From Gemmatimonadales bacterium (lineage in GTDB: Bacteria; Gemmatimonadota; Gemmatimonadetes; Gemmatimonadales; GWC2-71-9), in NCBI GenBank assembly GCA_019637315.1, contig JAHBVU010000001.1, forward strand, positions 1-64,000: a stretch of DNA of 64,000 bases, given 5' to 3'. Of this stretch, positions 45,044 through 53,588 are shown one piece after another. Made by a program: the position numbers and the translations under genes. Numbering within the stretch: position 1 is the stretch's first letter; each line of letters begins with the position of its first letter. Below the pieces are notes generated by a model. The model searched no databases, was not told the DNA's origin, and saw only the letters and a program-made list of their open reading frames with translations.

Positions 45044-45281
45044 CGGATCACTCTCCCGACCAACACCAGGTTTTCACCACGGGATATTAGAAAACTATCC
45101 TGTATTTAGAAAACAAGTAGTCGTAGTAGAGAGGCGGTGATGTGGATGTTGCCACCAAACGGCGACACCGCATCATGTTCCACTCCTCATCGACGCCACC
45201 TGCGATGTGTACGGTGCGGATTGTGGGGTAAAGTCCCAACGAATATCCCCGCCCGTCCACACACCACACACAGTACCCACA
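45044..45281. other. oriC: Putative chromosomal origin oriC (dnaA-dnaN spacer)
   Basis: 238-bp spacer between dnaA and dnaN. Read in the dnaA direction it has a DnaA-box-like ACATCCACA, a GC-rich spacer, a run of CTA-type triplets and then AT-rich DNA leading into dnaN. This is the order of the Bacillus-type basal unwinding system. Other boxes are degenerate (CACAC-rich stretch near 45255-45285, TGTGGGGTA near 45222). Its AT content is clearly higher than its surroundings at 45085-45120. parABS, rpmH, rnpA, yidC and mnmE nearby agree with an origin. Confidence 0.75.
45115..45149. promoter_or_regulatory. DnaA-trio and adjacent DnaA-box-like site
   Basis: Plus-strand triplets AAG TAG TCG TAG TAG (45115-45129) fit the DnaA-trio pattern read on the unwinding strand. 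The GC-rich AGAGGCGGTGA follows, then TGTGGATGT (45141-45149), 7 of 9 to TGTGGATAA. AT-rich DNA lies on the far side (45085-45114). Confidence 0.7.
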
Positions 45282-46694
45282 CTACGATGCGGTTAACTCT
45301 GCTCGCGCCGAGTCGACCCGTTCACGGAAGCCGCGATCGCGCGCCAGCTGCCGTTGCACCTTGTCCACGCTGTGAATCACCGTCGAATGATCACGACCGC
45401 CGAAGGCCTGGCCGATCTCGACGAGCTGCATGTTGAGCACTTCGCGGGCCAGGAACATCGCAATCTGGCGCGGTACCGTCAGGCTCTTGATGCGCGCCTT
45501 GGAGCGAAGCCCCTCTGGTGTGACTCCCCAGCGGCGCGCCACTACATCCTGGACCCGGTCGATCGACGGCAGTGCCTTGGGGCGCTCGGTCGTGGCCGAC
45601 TGGCTCGGCCGAATCCGGTCGGCCAGGGCCTCGCGGGCCAGATCGACCGAGATCTCGCGATGCCGCAACGACGCGTACAGCAACAACTTGATAATCGATC
45701 CCTCGAGCTCGCGCACGTTGGAATAGACATGCTCGGCAATGAAGGTGAGCACGTCATCCGGAATCGTCGTTTCCAAGTGGTCCTGTTGTTGCTTCTTGCG
45801 CAGGATCGCGATGCGATGCTCCAGATCGGGTAGTCCGACGTCGACCACCATACCCCAGCTGAACCGACTGACCAGGCGATCTTCGAGTCCCGGCATTTCC
45901 TTGGGCGGTCGGTCAGACGTCAGGACGATCTGCTTCTGCGCGTCGAACAGGGCATTGAAGGTATGGAAGAACTCTTCCTGGGTCGCTTCCTTGCCCTCGA
46001 GGAAATGCACATCGTCGACCAGGAACAGGTCGATCCCGGTACGGTAGCGGCGGCGCAGCTCGGGCATGGTCCGGCCGTGGATGCCCTCGATGACCTCGTT
46101 GATGAAATGCTCGGCGCCCATGTAGGCCACCCGGGTGGCCGGGTTCTTCCGGAGCACCGAATGGGCAACAGCCTGCATCAGATGGGTCTTGCCGAGTCCG
46201 GTGCCGCCATAGATGAACAGCGGGTTGTAGGTCCGCCCGGGCGCCTCGGCCACAGCGTACGTTGCCGCGGCGGCCAGCTCGTTCGACTTGCCGATCACGA
46301 AGGCGTCGAAGGTATACCGCTCGTTGAGTGGCAGGTGCGAGGGTGTCGCGTCACGATTGGTGACTACTGCCGAGGCCGCTGGTTCCGCCGCCGCCACCGG
46401 CTCGGTGGCGAAGATATCCATCTGGGGGCGCTGAAGCCGCTCCTCGGGTACCCGGAAGACCACTTCGGTGTCGGTCCCGAGTGTCTGAGAGGCGAGCCGA
46501 GACAAAACCTTGGCGTGTTTTGCCTGATTCCACTTCACGGCAAACTCGTCCGGGAGACCGAGAATCAGTCTCCCGTCCTCCAGGTCAAGCGCTTCTGCCG
46601 GGGCGAGCCACGTTTTGACGGCTTGTTCCGTCAGTTCCTGGCGCGCCGCGTCGAGAATCCGCTTCCAAGCGTCCTTAGGGGACCACTGCTGCAT
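45282..46694 (-). CDS. dnaA: Chromosomal replication initiator DnaA
   Basis: 470 residues. Domain I is at 1-80 ([31 protein letters not shown]), with a short linker to about 125. The AAA+ domain ([21 protein letters not shown], Walker [14 protein letters not shown], Walker [25 protein letters not shown]) runs to about 350. Domain IV has the DNA-binding signature [15 protein letters not shown] near 440. It binds DnaA boxes and opens the origin. Start ATG 46694 lies about 35 nt downstream of the predicted promoter start point. Confidence 0.97.
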   Translation of the reverse strand: MQQWSPKDAWKRILDAARQELTEQAVKTWLAPAEALDLEDGRLILGLPDEFAVKWNQAKHAKVLSRLASQTLGTDTEVVFRVPEERLQRPQMDIFATEPVAAAEPAASAVVTNRDATPSHLPLNERYTFDAFVIGKSNELAAAATYAVAEAPGRTYNPLFIYGGTGLGKTHLMQAVAHSVLRKNPATRVAYMGAEHFINEVIEGIHGRTMPELRRRYRTGIDLFLVDDVHFLEGKEATQEEFFHTFNALFDAQKQIVLTSDRPPKEMPGLEDRLVSRFSWGMVVDVGLPDLEHRIAILRKKQQQDHLETTIPDDVLTFIAEHVYSNVRELEGSIIKLLLYASLRHREISVDLAREALADRIRPSQSATTERPKALPSIDRVQDVVARRWGVTPEGLRSKARIKSLTVPRQIAMFLAREVLNMQLVEIGQAFGGRDHSTVIHSVDKVQRQLARDRGFRERVDSARAELTAS

Positions 46695-46735
46695 CTCGCC
46701 TCGATAATGCGATGGGGCGTCTCGAAGGGGCGACG

Positions 46736-46764
46736 ATACTACGCCCCGGATGTGGAAAAGTCAA
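46736..46764 (-). promoter_or_regulatory. dnaA promoter with a DnaA box in the spacer
   Basis: On the minus strand TTGACT (46759-46764), a 17-bp spacer, and TAGTAT (46736-46741). The box TTTTCCACA (46751-46759), which fits the relaxed DnaA consensus TTWTNCACA, fills the start of the spacer and overlaps the -35. This is a typical autorepression layout. A GGGGCG/CGCCCC hairpin at 46727-46747 overlaps the start of the transcript. Confidence 0.8.
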
Positions 46765-46766
46765 CC

Positions 46767-46796
46767 TTGACCGAATCAGCCCCTGGCAAGTAGCTT
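46767..46796 (+). promoter_or_regulatory. Weak candidate promoter for rpmH
   Basis: TTGACC (46767-46772) with an 18-bp spacer and TAGCTT (46791-46796), giving a leader of about 45 nt before rpmH. The -10 match is poor. Confidence 0.35.
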
Positions 46797-46843
46797 TCTG
46801 GGCTTACTTTGGCACTAGCTTTTGGTTCAAGGATTGGCTTCAG

Positions 46844-47005
46844 ATGCAACCGACATATCGCCCGCGGAACCGGAAACGGGTCAATAAGCATGGCTTCCGT
46901 GCCCGGATGGCCACCCGCTGGGGGCGGGAAACGCTGGCGCGCCGGCGCAAGAAGGGCCGCAAGCAGCTGACGGTTCGGATCGCCTCGAAGCACGGGGGAC
47001 GCTGA
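46844..47005 (+). CDS. rpmH: 50S ribosomal protein L34
   Basis: 53 residues from ATG 46844 (AAGGA about 10 bases upstream). The body [44 protein letters not shown] is a standard bL34, extended by eight to nine residues at the C-terminus (RIASKHGGR). It is a highly basic ribosomal protein of the large subunit. Its stop overlaps the probable CTG start of rnpA (CTGA). It diverges from dnaA, as in many origin regions. Confidence 0.96.
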   Translation: MQPTYRPRNRKRVNKHGFRARMATRWGRETLARRRKKGRKQLTVRIASKHGGR

Positions 47006-47358
47006 CGTCATCCGAGCGGCTCGGTCGGGCACAGCGCCTGACGGCAGCGGATGAAATACGGCGGGTGCTGGGCCGGGGTGTGCGACATCGATCGCCTCAC
47101 CTCGAGATAGCGTGGCTGATCAACGACGTGGGTCGCCCCCGACTGGGCGTGATCGTTCCGAAGCGCCAGTCGACTGCGGTGGCCCGCAATCGTTTGCGGC
47201 GGCAGGTCAAGGAATGGATGCGGCGGGTGGGTTTGCCGCGGCTCCGTGCGGTCGATGTCGTGATCCGGACGAAGCCCCAGGCAAACGAGGTCGATTTCAG
47301 CGTGCTCCGGTCGGAGCTGGGCGATTGGCTCGCCGAGCGGGCGCCGACCGCCGGATGA
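47002..47358 (+). CDS. rnpA: Ribonuclease P protein component
   Basis: Recognised by the RNR motif region [15 protein letters not shown], preceded by [15 protein letters not shown]. The usual N-terminal RLTxxxDFxxVxxxGxR segment appears here as [18 protein letters not shown], which lies upstream of the first canonical start (GTG 47065). No ATG, GTG or TTG is in frame before that GTG; CTG at 47002, overlapping the rpmH TGA, gives 118 residues, the normal length. I therefore place the start at 47002, with GTG 47065 (97 residues) as the fallback. It binds the rnpB RNA for tRNA 5' processing. The stop overlaps yidD by 4 bp. Confidence 0.85.
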   Translation: MTSSERLGRAQRLTAADEIRRVLGRGVRHRSPHLEIAWLINDVGRPRLGVIVPKRQSTAVARNRLRRQVKEWMRRVGLPRLRAVDVVIRTKPQANEVDFSVLRSELGDWLAERAPTAG

Positions 47359-47585
47359 CCGGCGTACGGCAGTGGCCGCGACGGGTGGGGATTGGCCTGA
47401 TTCGCGGGTATCAGCGGTACATCTCCCCGGCTTTCCCGCCGCGCTGTCGATTCTCTCCCAGTTGCTCGCAATACACATTGGAGGCGGTGGATCGGTATGG
47501 CCTGGTACGCGGTAGCTGGATGGGTCTCAAGCGTATTGCCCGGTGCCACCCGTTCCATCCCGGTGGCTACGATCCCGTTCCATAA
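47355..47585 (+). CDS. yidD: Membrane protein insertion efficiency factor YidD
   Basis: 76 residues from ATG 47355, in an ATGA overlap with rnpA; longer in-frame openings upstream run antiphase through rnpA. The family signature is [32 protein letters not shown], followed by [17 protein letters not shown]. It is a small membrane-associated protein that assists YidC-mediated insertion. Its position between rnpA and yidC is canonical. Confidence 0.95.
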   Translation: MTGVRQWPRRVGIGLIRGYQRYISPAFPPRCRFSPSCSQYTLEAVDRYGLVRGSWMGLKRIARCHPFHPGGYDPVP

Positions 47586-47609
47586 CGTCTGACGGACACA
47601 AGCCTCATC

Positions 47610-49328
47610 ATGGATCGTCGATTCATTCTGGCCATCCTGTTGATGATGGTCGTGCTGGTGGTCCCGTCCTTCTTCCTGAAGAAGCCGGCGACCCCCGTTT
47701 CGCAGGCCGCAGCGCCGGCCGTACCGGTCGACTCACTGCAAACCCCCGCGGTCATCGATGCGCCGCCCGGCAGCATGCCGAGCCCGCTGACGGTCGAATC
47801 GGACGCGCCAGCTGCGGACGACTCGGTCACCGTGGTGTCGCCCCTGTACCGTTATACCTTTTCGACTCGCGGTGGCCGGATGGTCGCAGCCGAACTGTCC
47901 AGCTACCGGTCGATGCGCCGGGACGAGCCTGGTCAGCGCGCCCAGATCTTCGCGCCCGACGGTGACTTCCTGACGCTTGGCCTTCTGGTCGGGCGCGACA
48001 CCATTCCGCTCCGCAACCTCGCCTTCCGTCCGACCACGACTTCGCTCGATGTGGCGGGTGGTCCGACTCGGCTGGGCTTTACCGCGGCGCTGGACTCCGC
48101 GGTCGGTGTCGATCTCGAGTACACCTTCCTCCCTGATGATTACCGAATCGGGGTAACCGGTCGAGTTCGTGGCCTTGGGCCGGCCGGCGCGACCGTGCTC
48201 ATCGGCTTGGGGCCCGGCCTGCGCAACACCGAGTCGGACAGCGTTGAACACGGTCGCGAGCTCGGGGTCGTGACCAAGCACACCAAATCGAGCCTGAAGC
48301 GCTTTTCCGACCTCGATGTGGGGCTGACGGAAACGTTGCCGGGTCCGTTCGAGTGGGTTGGCATCAAGTCGAAGTATTTCGTTGCGGCGGTGCTGGCGCT
48401 CGACAGCGCGCGGGTTGGTCAGGGTCGACTGGGTGGGGTCCAGGCCACCGCGACGGATCGATTGCATCGCACGCCGGAGCGGGCCGATGTCTGGACCAGC
48501 TTGAGTGTCGGCGCAGACGGCGCCATGGCGTTTACGCTCTATGTCGGGCCCATGGAGTACCCGAGGCTTCGGAGCATAGGTCACGATTTCGACGACATCA
48601 ATCCGTATGGATGGGCCTGGCTTCGGCCAGTGATTCGCCCCGTTGCCGTCGGTGCCCGGGCCTTGCTCGTCTGGATGCACGAGAGTCTCGGTCTGGCATA
48701 CGGACTCGGACTGGTGGCCTTCGGCATTCTGATTCGCATCGTTCTTTGGCCGCTCAATCAGAAGGCCATGCGGGCCGGGATGGCGATGCAGGCGGTCCAG
48801 CCGATCCTCAAGGACATCCAGGAGCGCTACAAGAACGATCCGCAGAAGCTGCAGCAGGAAACCTTCCGGATCTATCGCGAGCACAAGGTCAATCCGTTCG
48901 GCGGCTGCTGGCCGATTCTATTGCCCTGGCCTGTCCTGATCGCTTTGTTCTTTGTGTTCCAGAACACGATCGAGTTGCGGGGTCAGTCGTTCCTTTGGGT
49001 GCCCGATCTCTCCAGGGCAGACCCGACCTTCATCATCCCCGTCGTCATGGCGGTCTCGATGTTCGGGGTCACCAAAGTCGGGCAGATGGGTCTGCCGCCC
49101 AACCCGCAGATGAAGATGATGCTGTACATCATGCCGGTCATGATGCTGGTGCTCTTCTTCAATTTTGCGTCCGGTCTCAACCTCTACTATGCGGTGCAGA
49201 ACATCGCGAGCATTCCGCAGCAGTGGTTGATTGCCAAAGAGCGGTTGCGAAACGCGCCCGCGGTGACACCGGCGCCGATTCCGCCGGCGCCTCCGCCTAA
49301 GAAGGCCAAGAAGAAGCAGCAGGGATAA
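47610..49328 (+). CDS. yidC: Membrane protein insertase YidC
   Basis: 572 residues. An N-terminal span (MDRRFILAILLMMVVLVVPSFFL) is followed by a large periplasmic domain (about 60-340) and a five-span C-terminal insertase core. The core includes YGLGLVAFGILIRIVLWPLNQKAMRAGMAMQ and the conserved MLYIMPVMMLVLFFNFASGLNLYYAVQNI, with a basic tail KKAKKKQQG. It inserts and folds inner-membrane proteins with or without SecYEG. The periplasmic domain is typical of Gram-negative-type YidC. Confidence 0.96.
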   Translation: MDRRFILAILLMMVVLVVPSFFLKKPATPVSQAAAPAVPVDSLQTPAVIDAPPGSMPSPLTVESDAPAADDSVTVVSPLYRYTFSTRGGRMVAAELSSYRSMRRDEPGQRAQIFAPDGDFLTLGLLVGRDTIPLRNLAFRPTTTSLDVAGGPTRLGFTAALDSAVGVDLEYTFLPDDYRIGVTGRVRGLGPAGATVLIGLGPGLRNTESDSVEHGRELGVVTKHTKSSLKRFSDLDVGLTETLPGPFEWVGIKSKYFVAAVLALDSARVGQGRLGGVQATATDRLHRTPERADVWTSLSVGADGAMAFTLYVGPMEYPRLRSIGHDFDDINPYGWAWLRPVIRPVAVGARALLVWMHESLGLAYGLGLVAFGILIRIVLWPLNQKAMRAGMAMQAVQPILKDIQERYKNDPQKLQQETFRIYREHKVNPFGGCWPILLPWPVLIALFFVFQNTIELRGQSFLWVPDLSRADPTFIIPVVMAVSMFGVTKVGQMGLPPNPQMKMMLYIMPVMMLVLFFNFASGLNLYYAVQNIASIPQQWLIAKERLRNAPAVTPAPIPPAPPPKKAKKKQQG

Positions 49329-49366
49329 ACGGTCCCGCGCCTGGCGGCGGGCCAGGAGATCTCGCC

Positions 49367-50701
49367 ATGCTGTCCGATCTGATCACCGCGATTGCCACGG
49401 CGCCCGGCCGAGGGGCGCTCGCGGTGGTTCGCGTCTCGGGCCAGGGGGCCTTTGAGGCGGTGCGGCGATTGCTCGGCTGGGCAGACAGCCTCCCGGTCGT
49501 TCCGCGTCAGGCCATTCTCGCCACCTTTCACGAGTCCGACGGCACGCCTTTCGATCGTGGCCTGGTGACGTTTTTCCCCGCGCCTGCGAGCTACACCGGT
49601 GAGGATGTGGTCGAACTGTCGTGCCACGGTGGCGCGCTGGTTCCCGCTCAGCTGCTGGCCGCGCTCCAGGCGCTCGGTGCCCGGCTGGCATGGCCCGGCG
49701 AATTCACTCGGCGCGCAGTTCAGAACGGCAAGCTCGACCTGTTGCAGGCGGAAGCGGTTGGCGACCTGATCGATGCGACGACGCGCGCTCAGGGTCGAGG
49801 CGCCCTACGGCAACTCGACGGTGGTCTCTCGCGTCGGCTCGACGAATTGCGGTATGAGCTGCTCGAGCTCACGGCCCTGCTCAGCTACGAAATCGACTTT
49901 CCTGAAGAAGACGACGGACCGATCAGCCCCGAGACGATTCGGGCCGGCCTCGAGTCGAGTCGGGGTGCTGTCTCGGCGCTGCTGCGCACCGCGCCGGTGG
50001 GCGAACGGGTTCGTCGGGGCGCGCTGGTGGTGCTCGCGGGCCGTCCGAACGCCGGCAAGTCCTCCCTGTTCAACGCCTTGCTCGGTATCGACCGGGCGCT
50101 CGTGACCGAGATACCGGGTACCACACGCGACGCCATCGAGGCTGAACTCGATCTCGATGGCTGGCCGGTCCGGTTGGCCGACACGGCAGGTCTCCGCGAC
50201 GCGACCGATCGAATCGAGCGTCTTGGCATCGAAGTGAGCCAGCGGTATCTCGCGGCGGCAGATCTGACCATCTTATGTGTTGAAGCAGGGGCTCGCCTGA
50301 CCGATGAGGAACATGCCATGGTCCGGGAGCGGGCCACGGTGCTGGTGCGCACCAAGTCTGATCTGGGGGCGGTCGGTGACGATGGGGGATTGCCAGTGTC
50401 GGCCGTCACCGGCGACGGCCTGCCACTGCTGGCCACCACACTGGTCGACCGCCTCTTCGGCGAGGTGGAGCAGTTTGCGGACGTCGAGCCGCTCCTGACG
50501 CGTGAACGGCACCGGCTCGCCCTCGAGCGCGCCGAGGCTGCGCTGGTGGATGCCGAGCCGCACATCGGTGCGCGAGGGGATGCGGTGCTGGCAGCTCATC
50601 ACGTCCGGCGTGCCATCACGGCGCTCGACGAACTGATCGGTGCCGTCGACGTCGAAGACGTGCTGGGGGCGATCTTCGAGCGGTTTTGTGTTGGGAAGTA
50701 A
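49367..50701 (+). CDS. mnmE: tRNA modification GTPase MnmE (TrmE)
   Basis: 444 residues. The N-terminal folate-binding domain starts DLITAIATAPGRGALAVVRVSG and includes YTGEDVVELSCHGG. The GTPase inserted in the helical domain has GRPNAGKSSLFNALLG, TEIPGTTRDAIE and DTAGLRD, and the C-terminus is FCVGK with the conserved cysteine. With MnmG it modifies wobble uridines. GGAG lies upstream of the ATG. It ends the rpmH-rnpA-yidD-yidC-mnmE run and converges with the protease-like gene. Confidence 0.96.
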   Translation: MLSDLITAIATAPGRGALAVVRVSGQGAFEAVRRLLGWADSLPVVPRQAILATFHESDGTPFDRGLVTFFPAPASYTGEDVVELSCHGGALVPAQLLAALQALGARLAWPGEFTRRAVQNGKLDLLQAEAVGDLIDATTRAQGRGALRQLDGGLSRRLDELRYELLELTALLSYEIDFPEEDDGPISPETIRAGLESSRGAVSALLRTAPVGERVRRGALVVLAGRPNAGKSSLFNALLGIDRALVTEIPGTTRDAIEAELDLDGWPVRLADTAGLRDATDRIERLGIEVSQRYLAAADLTILCVEAGARLTDEEHAMVRERATVLVRTKSDLGAVGDDGGLPVSAVTGDGLPLLATTLVDRLFGEVEQFADVEPLLTRERHRLALERAEAALVDAEPHIGARGDAVLAAHHVRRAITALDELIGAVDVEDVLGAIFERFCVGK

Positions 50702-50719
50702 GCGATCCGACCGGTGGGT

Positions 50720-51664
50720 CTACGCGGTTCGGATATCCTGGGTGGTGTCGGCCAGCGCTTCGAATTCTGCTGCGGAGGCGCGCAGTGCTGCCGGGAGCCC
50801 CTGTTCGGCAACGAGCCCCTCGACCATCCGATAGCCAAGGTAGTACCCGGAGCGTTCGGGCAGGACGCGACCGAGCGCGAGGCGGGACGAGGGGCTCAGG
50901 CCCGCTGACAGAAAACGGAGTCGGAGGCCGATGCCGGACCGTTCGAGGTCGTGGTGCGCTGCGCGGCGGAGGAACGCTTCTGATTCCCGCATCCGCTGAA
51001 AGACCCGCTTCGGATACCCGAAGTAGTCGGCAATCTCGTGCCCCGGGGCCACCAGCTGGGCGGCGTGAACCGCCAGGCCTTCGTTGACGAGGAGTTCCCG
51101 GAGCGGCGCACGAGCGGCCGTTGTCCAGTAGTTGTAATTCCCGCCGTTTTCGTCCACCAGCCGACGGAGGTCGCTCCGGCTGTCTGGGGAGGTGTAGCGC
51201 ACCGTGTGCGCAAGCTCATGCGCCACCCAGAGCGGGATCAGGTCCGGCGAGAGGCCGAGTCCATAGGTGGTCGGGTTGACCTTGCCGGTAAAGTGCTCGA
51301 TACAGATGAAGCCGACGCCGCGTCCGTTGACGACGAGTTCGCCGGCGTTGGCCGCCCCGACGCCAGCCATGAGATAGATATCGGTCGGCCGGTCGATCTG
51401 GAGCAGGTCGGTGGCGCGGGTGATTGCGTCCTCAACCAGCTCCGACACGCGAACATTCTGAAGCAGGGCCTTCAGGTCGCTCCGGTCGGCGCGGAGCGTG
51501 GTTGCAATGACCTCGGCGGCGTGCGGGCTCTCGAGATCCAGGACATAGTTGCCCCAGTACTGCTCGAGCACGGCGCGATGTGCTTCGAGATACCGGTAGT
51601 ACGCGGCTTCCCGATTAGCTGAACCGAGGATGTCGAGGAATTCCGGGAGCAGATTGATGAGCAC
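50720..51664 (-). CDS. HELAH-motif zinc-protease-like protein (DUF2268-like)
   Basis: 314 residues, no signal peptide. The motif LIPLWVAHELAHTVRYT (about residue 175) is a gluzincin-type HExxH, and a downstream glutamate in LLVNEGLAVHAAQLVAPG fits the third zinc ligand. This matches predicted Zn-dependent proteases related to DUF2268. The N-terminus EFLDILGSANREAAYYRYLEAH is helical. It lies 61 bp downstream of the rhomboid-like gene on the same strand. Substrate unknown; protease activity is predicted only. Confidence 0.75.
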   Translation of the reverse strand: MLINLLPEFLDILGSANREAAYYRYLEAHRAVLEQYWGNYVLDLESPHAAEVIATTLRADRSDLKALLQNVRVSELVEDAITRATDLLQIDRPTDIYLMAGVGAANAGELVVNGRGVGFICIEHFTGKVNPTTYGLGLSPDLIPLWVAHELAHTVRYTSPDSRSDLRRLVDENGGNYNYWTTAARAPLRELLVNEGLAVHAAQLVAPGHEIADYFGYPKRVFQRMRESEAFLRRAAHHDLERSGIGLRLRFLSAGLSPSSRLALGRVLPERSGYYLGYRMVEGLVAEQGLPAALRASAAEFEALADTTQDIRTA

Positions 51665-51725
51665 GGGACAAAATGCGGCTGTCCTGTGATGAAAAGCAAG
51701 ATGTCGATTCTTTGCGGGACCTTTC

Positions 51726-52562
51726 TCAGGTCTGTTCGCGGCGCTTGCGCTCCGAGGCCTCGCTCAAGACGCGACGTTCGTGCAGGCTCAAGCTTTCGAT
51801 TCCGAACTGCGCGATCTTGTCCAGCACCCGGTCGACTTCGGCGTTGGTTGCCTCGGGCGGCAGCTCGGTATGCGGGACCACCGTCTGTTTGGGTTCGAGC
51901 GCGGCTTCTTGGGCGCGCATCGGCGTGACCACAGGGCGGCGGATCGGCGGCACAGGTCGGATCGGTTGCTCGCGCGTCGTCAATGATTGCGCACGGAAGT
52001 AGAGGTAGCCGGACAGGATGCCCCCGAGCGGGACGAGGCGCACCAGCCCCTCGCCGGCCCAGAGGCCGAGCCCCAAGTCGAGCGCCACGAAGGCAACGAA
52101 CAGAGACCGCGCACTGAGGCCGCCCTCAGCCCCGGTATGCAGCTCGATCGGCGCGCGGGTCAGGACGTAGGCGAGGCCGAGCCCGTAGATCGCGCCAGCG
52201 GGTCCGTGGAAGGTCCCGAGGTTGAGAATCGATCCGAAGCCCAGGCCGATCAGGGCCGCGCCGATACCGCAGTAAGCGTAATACAGCAGGAATCGCTTGC
52301 TGCCCATTCGTCGCTCGACGGTGGGTCCGAAGAACGCGAGCATGGCCGAGTAGAACGCCAAGGCCAGGAGATTGGCAGGAACGAACATAGCCGTCAGTAT
52401 GGCCCATGGTCGCTTGCCGAACTGCGTGGGGTCGAGAATCAGTGATTCAACGAACCGCGGCGCCGTGAACACGGTTGCAAGCAACAGCAGAACCACCCCG
52501 TTGATCACGATCAACCGGATGACCCACGGGGTCAGTTGCGGTGCACGACGAGTGGCGGCCAT
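51726..52562 (-). CDS. Rhomboid-like membrane protein, catalytic residues apparently missing
   Basis: 278 residues with six hydrophobic spans in residues 15-190 in the rhomboid arrangement, then a cytoplasmic tail. Span 4 reads FHGPAGAIYGL, where active rhomboids have GxSG with the catalytic serine; here the residue is Ala. The last span reads VPLGGILSGYLYFR, where active enzymes have a histidine in the AHxGG position; here it is Pro. It is therefore probably a pseudoprotease. The charged C-terminal tail is helical and ends RRVLSEASERKRREQT. Confidence 0.78.
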   Translation of the reverse strand: MAATRRAPQLTPWVIRLIVINGVVLLLLATVFTAPRFVESLILDPTQFGKRPWAILTAMFVPANLLALAFYSAMLAFFGPTVERRMGSKRFLLYYAYCGIGAALIGLGFGSILNLGTFHGPAGAIYGLGLAYVLTRAPIELHTGAEGGLSARSLFVAFVALDLGLGLWAGEGLVRLVPLGGILSGYLYFRAQSLTTREQPIRPVPPIRRPVVTPMRAQEAALEPKQTVVPHTELPPEATNAEVDRVLDKIAQFGIESLSLHERRVLSEASERKRREQT

Positions 52563-52580
52563 ATCGCGTCAATACCTACC

Positions 52581-53588
52581 CTATACCTTACCACCGGTCC
52601 GAGCCGTCAGGCAAATCCGTTCGCACAACTCAGGGAACTCGATTCCCGCGGCCTGCGCTGACTGCGGGAGCAGGCTGGTCGAAGTCAATCCAGGCAACGT
52701 GTTGACCTCGAGACAACTCAACTCGCCAGTCGGGGTCAGTCGAAAATCCACCCGGCTGTAGCCGCCAAGCTTAAGGGCCTGGTGCGCCTTTTGTGCCAGA
52801 TCGCGACACGCGGTCGTGACGGCCTCCGGAAGCTCGGCTGGGAAAATCTCAACCGCCATACCCGGGGTGTACTTGCATTCGTAGTCGAAAATCTCGTGCC
52901 GAGGGATAATCTCACCGACTGCGAGAGCTGCGCCGTCGAGGATCCCGACGGTCAACTCGCGACCGGGAACGAATCCTTCGACCATGATCTCATCATCGAA
53001 CCCGGCCGCGTAGCGAATTGCGTCACCGAGATCCGCCTGCGACCGAACCAGTCGCAACCCCACCGTCGACCCTTGTTTGCTCGGCTTGACGATGACCGGG
53101 AACTCCCGCAGGGTCGGAACTTCACCGTCGCGGGTGACCATGGTCCAGTCGGGGGTTGGAACGCCGGCGGCCCGGAACAGGTGTTTCGACACATCCTTGT
53201 CCATGGCCAGTCCGCTGCCGAGTGCACCGCTGCCGGTGTACGGAATGTGAAGCAGGTCGAGCACGGCTTGCAGAGTGCCATCCTCGCCGCGCCCGCCGTG
53301 CAGGGCAAGGAAAAGCGCATCGGCCTGGATAACGTCCGGCACGGCGGCGAGCCCGGTCAGCAGGAAATCACGCTCGCGGTCGACCAGGTGATCGATCGCC
53401 GGCGGCGTGGTGCCGACCGCCACGCCGATCAGCTCGGCTTCCCGATCTCGGGGAACCGGTCCACCGGCGATGTCGACAACCGAAACCGAATGGCCGCGAG
53501 ACCGCAGGGCCGCGACCACCTGGCCTGCCGAGGCCAGGGCCACGTCTCGTTCTGCGGAGCTACCCCCGGTCAGGACCGCGATCTTCAT
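52581..53588 (-). CDS. ddl: D-alanine--D-alanine ligase
   Basis: 335 residues with ATP-grasp fold: MKIAVLTGGSSAERDVALASA at the N-terminus, LFLALHGGRGEDGTLQAVLD, YTGSGALGSGLAMDKDVSKHLFRAAGVPTP, VKPSKQGSTVGL and SCLEVNTLPGLTSTSLLPQ at the metal/ATP site. It makes D-Ala-D-Ala for peptidoglycan precursors in the cytoplasm. The ATG overlaps the upstream cbs stop by 4 bp. No van-type or mur genes adjoin it. Confidence 0.95.
   Translation of the reverse strand: MKIAVLTGGSSAERDVALASAGQVVAALRSRGHSVSVVDIAGGPVPRDREAELIGVAVGTTPPAIDHLVDRERDFLLTGLAAVPDVIQADALFLALHGGRGEDGTLQAVLDLLHIPYTGSGALGSGLAMDKDVSKHLFRAAGVPTPDWTMVTRDGEVPTLREFPVIVKPSKQGSTVGLRLVRSQADLGDAIRYAAGFDDEIMVEGFVPGRELTVGILDGAALAVGEIIPRHEIFDYECKYTPGMAVEIFPAELPEAVTTACRDLAQKAHQALKLGGYSRVDFRLTPTGELSCLEVNTLPGLTSTSLLPQSAQAAGIEFPELCERICLTARTGGKV

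Noticed and set aside
47065-47358. rnpA starting at GTG 47065
   Set aside because: It would delete the conserved RLT...VLGRG segment of the protein; kept only as a fallback.
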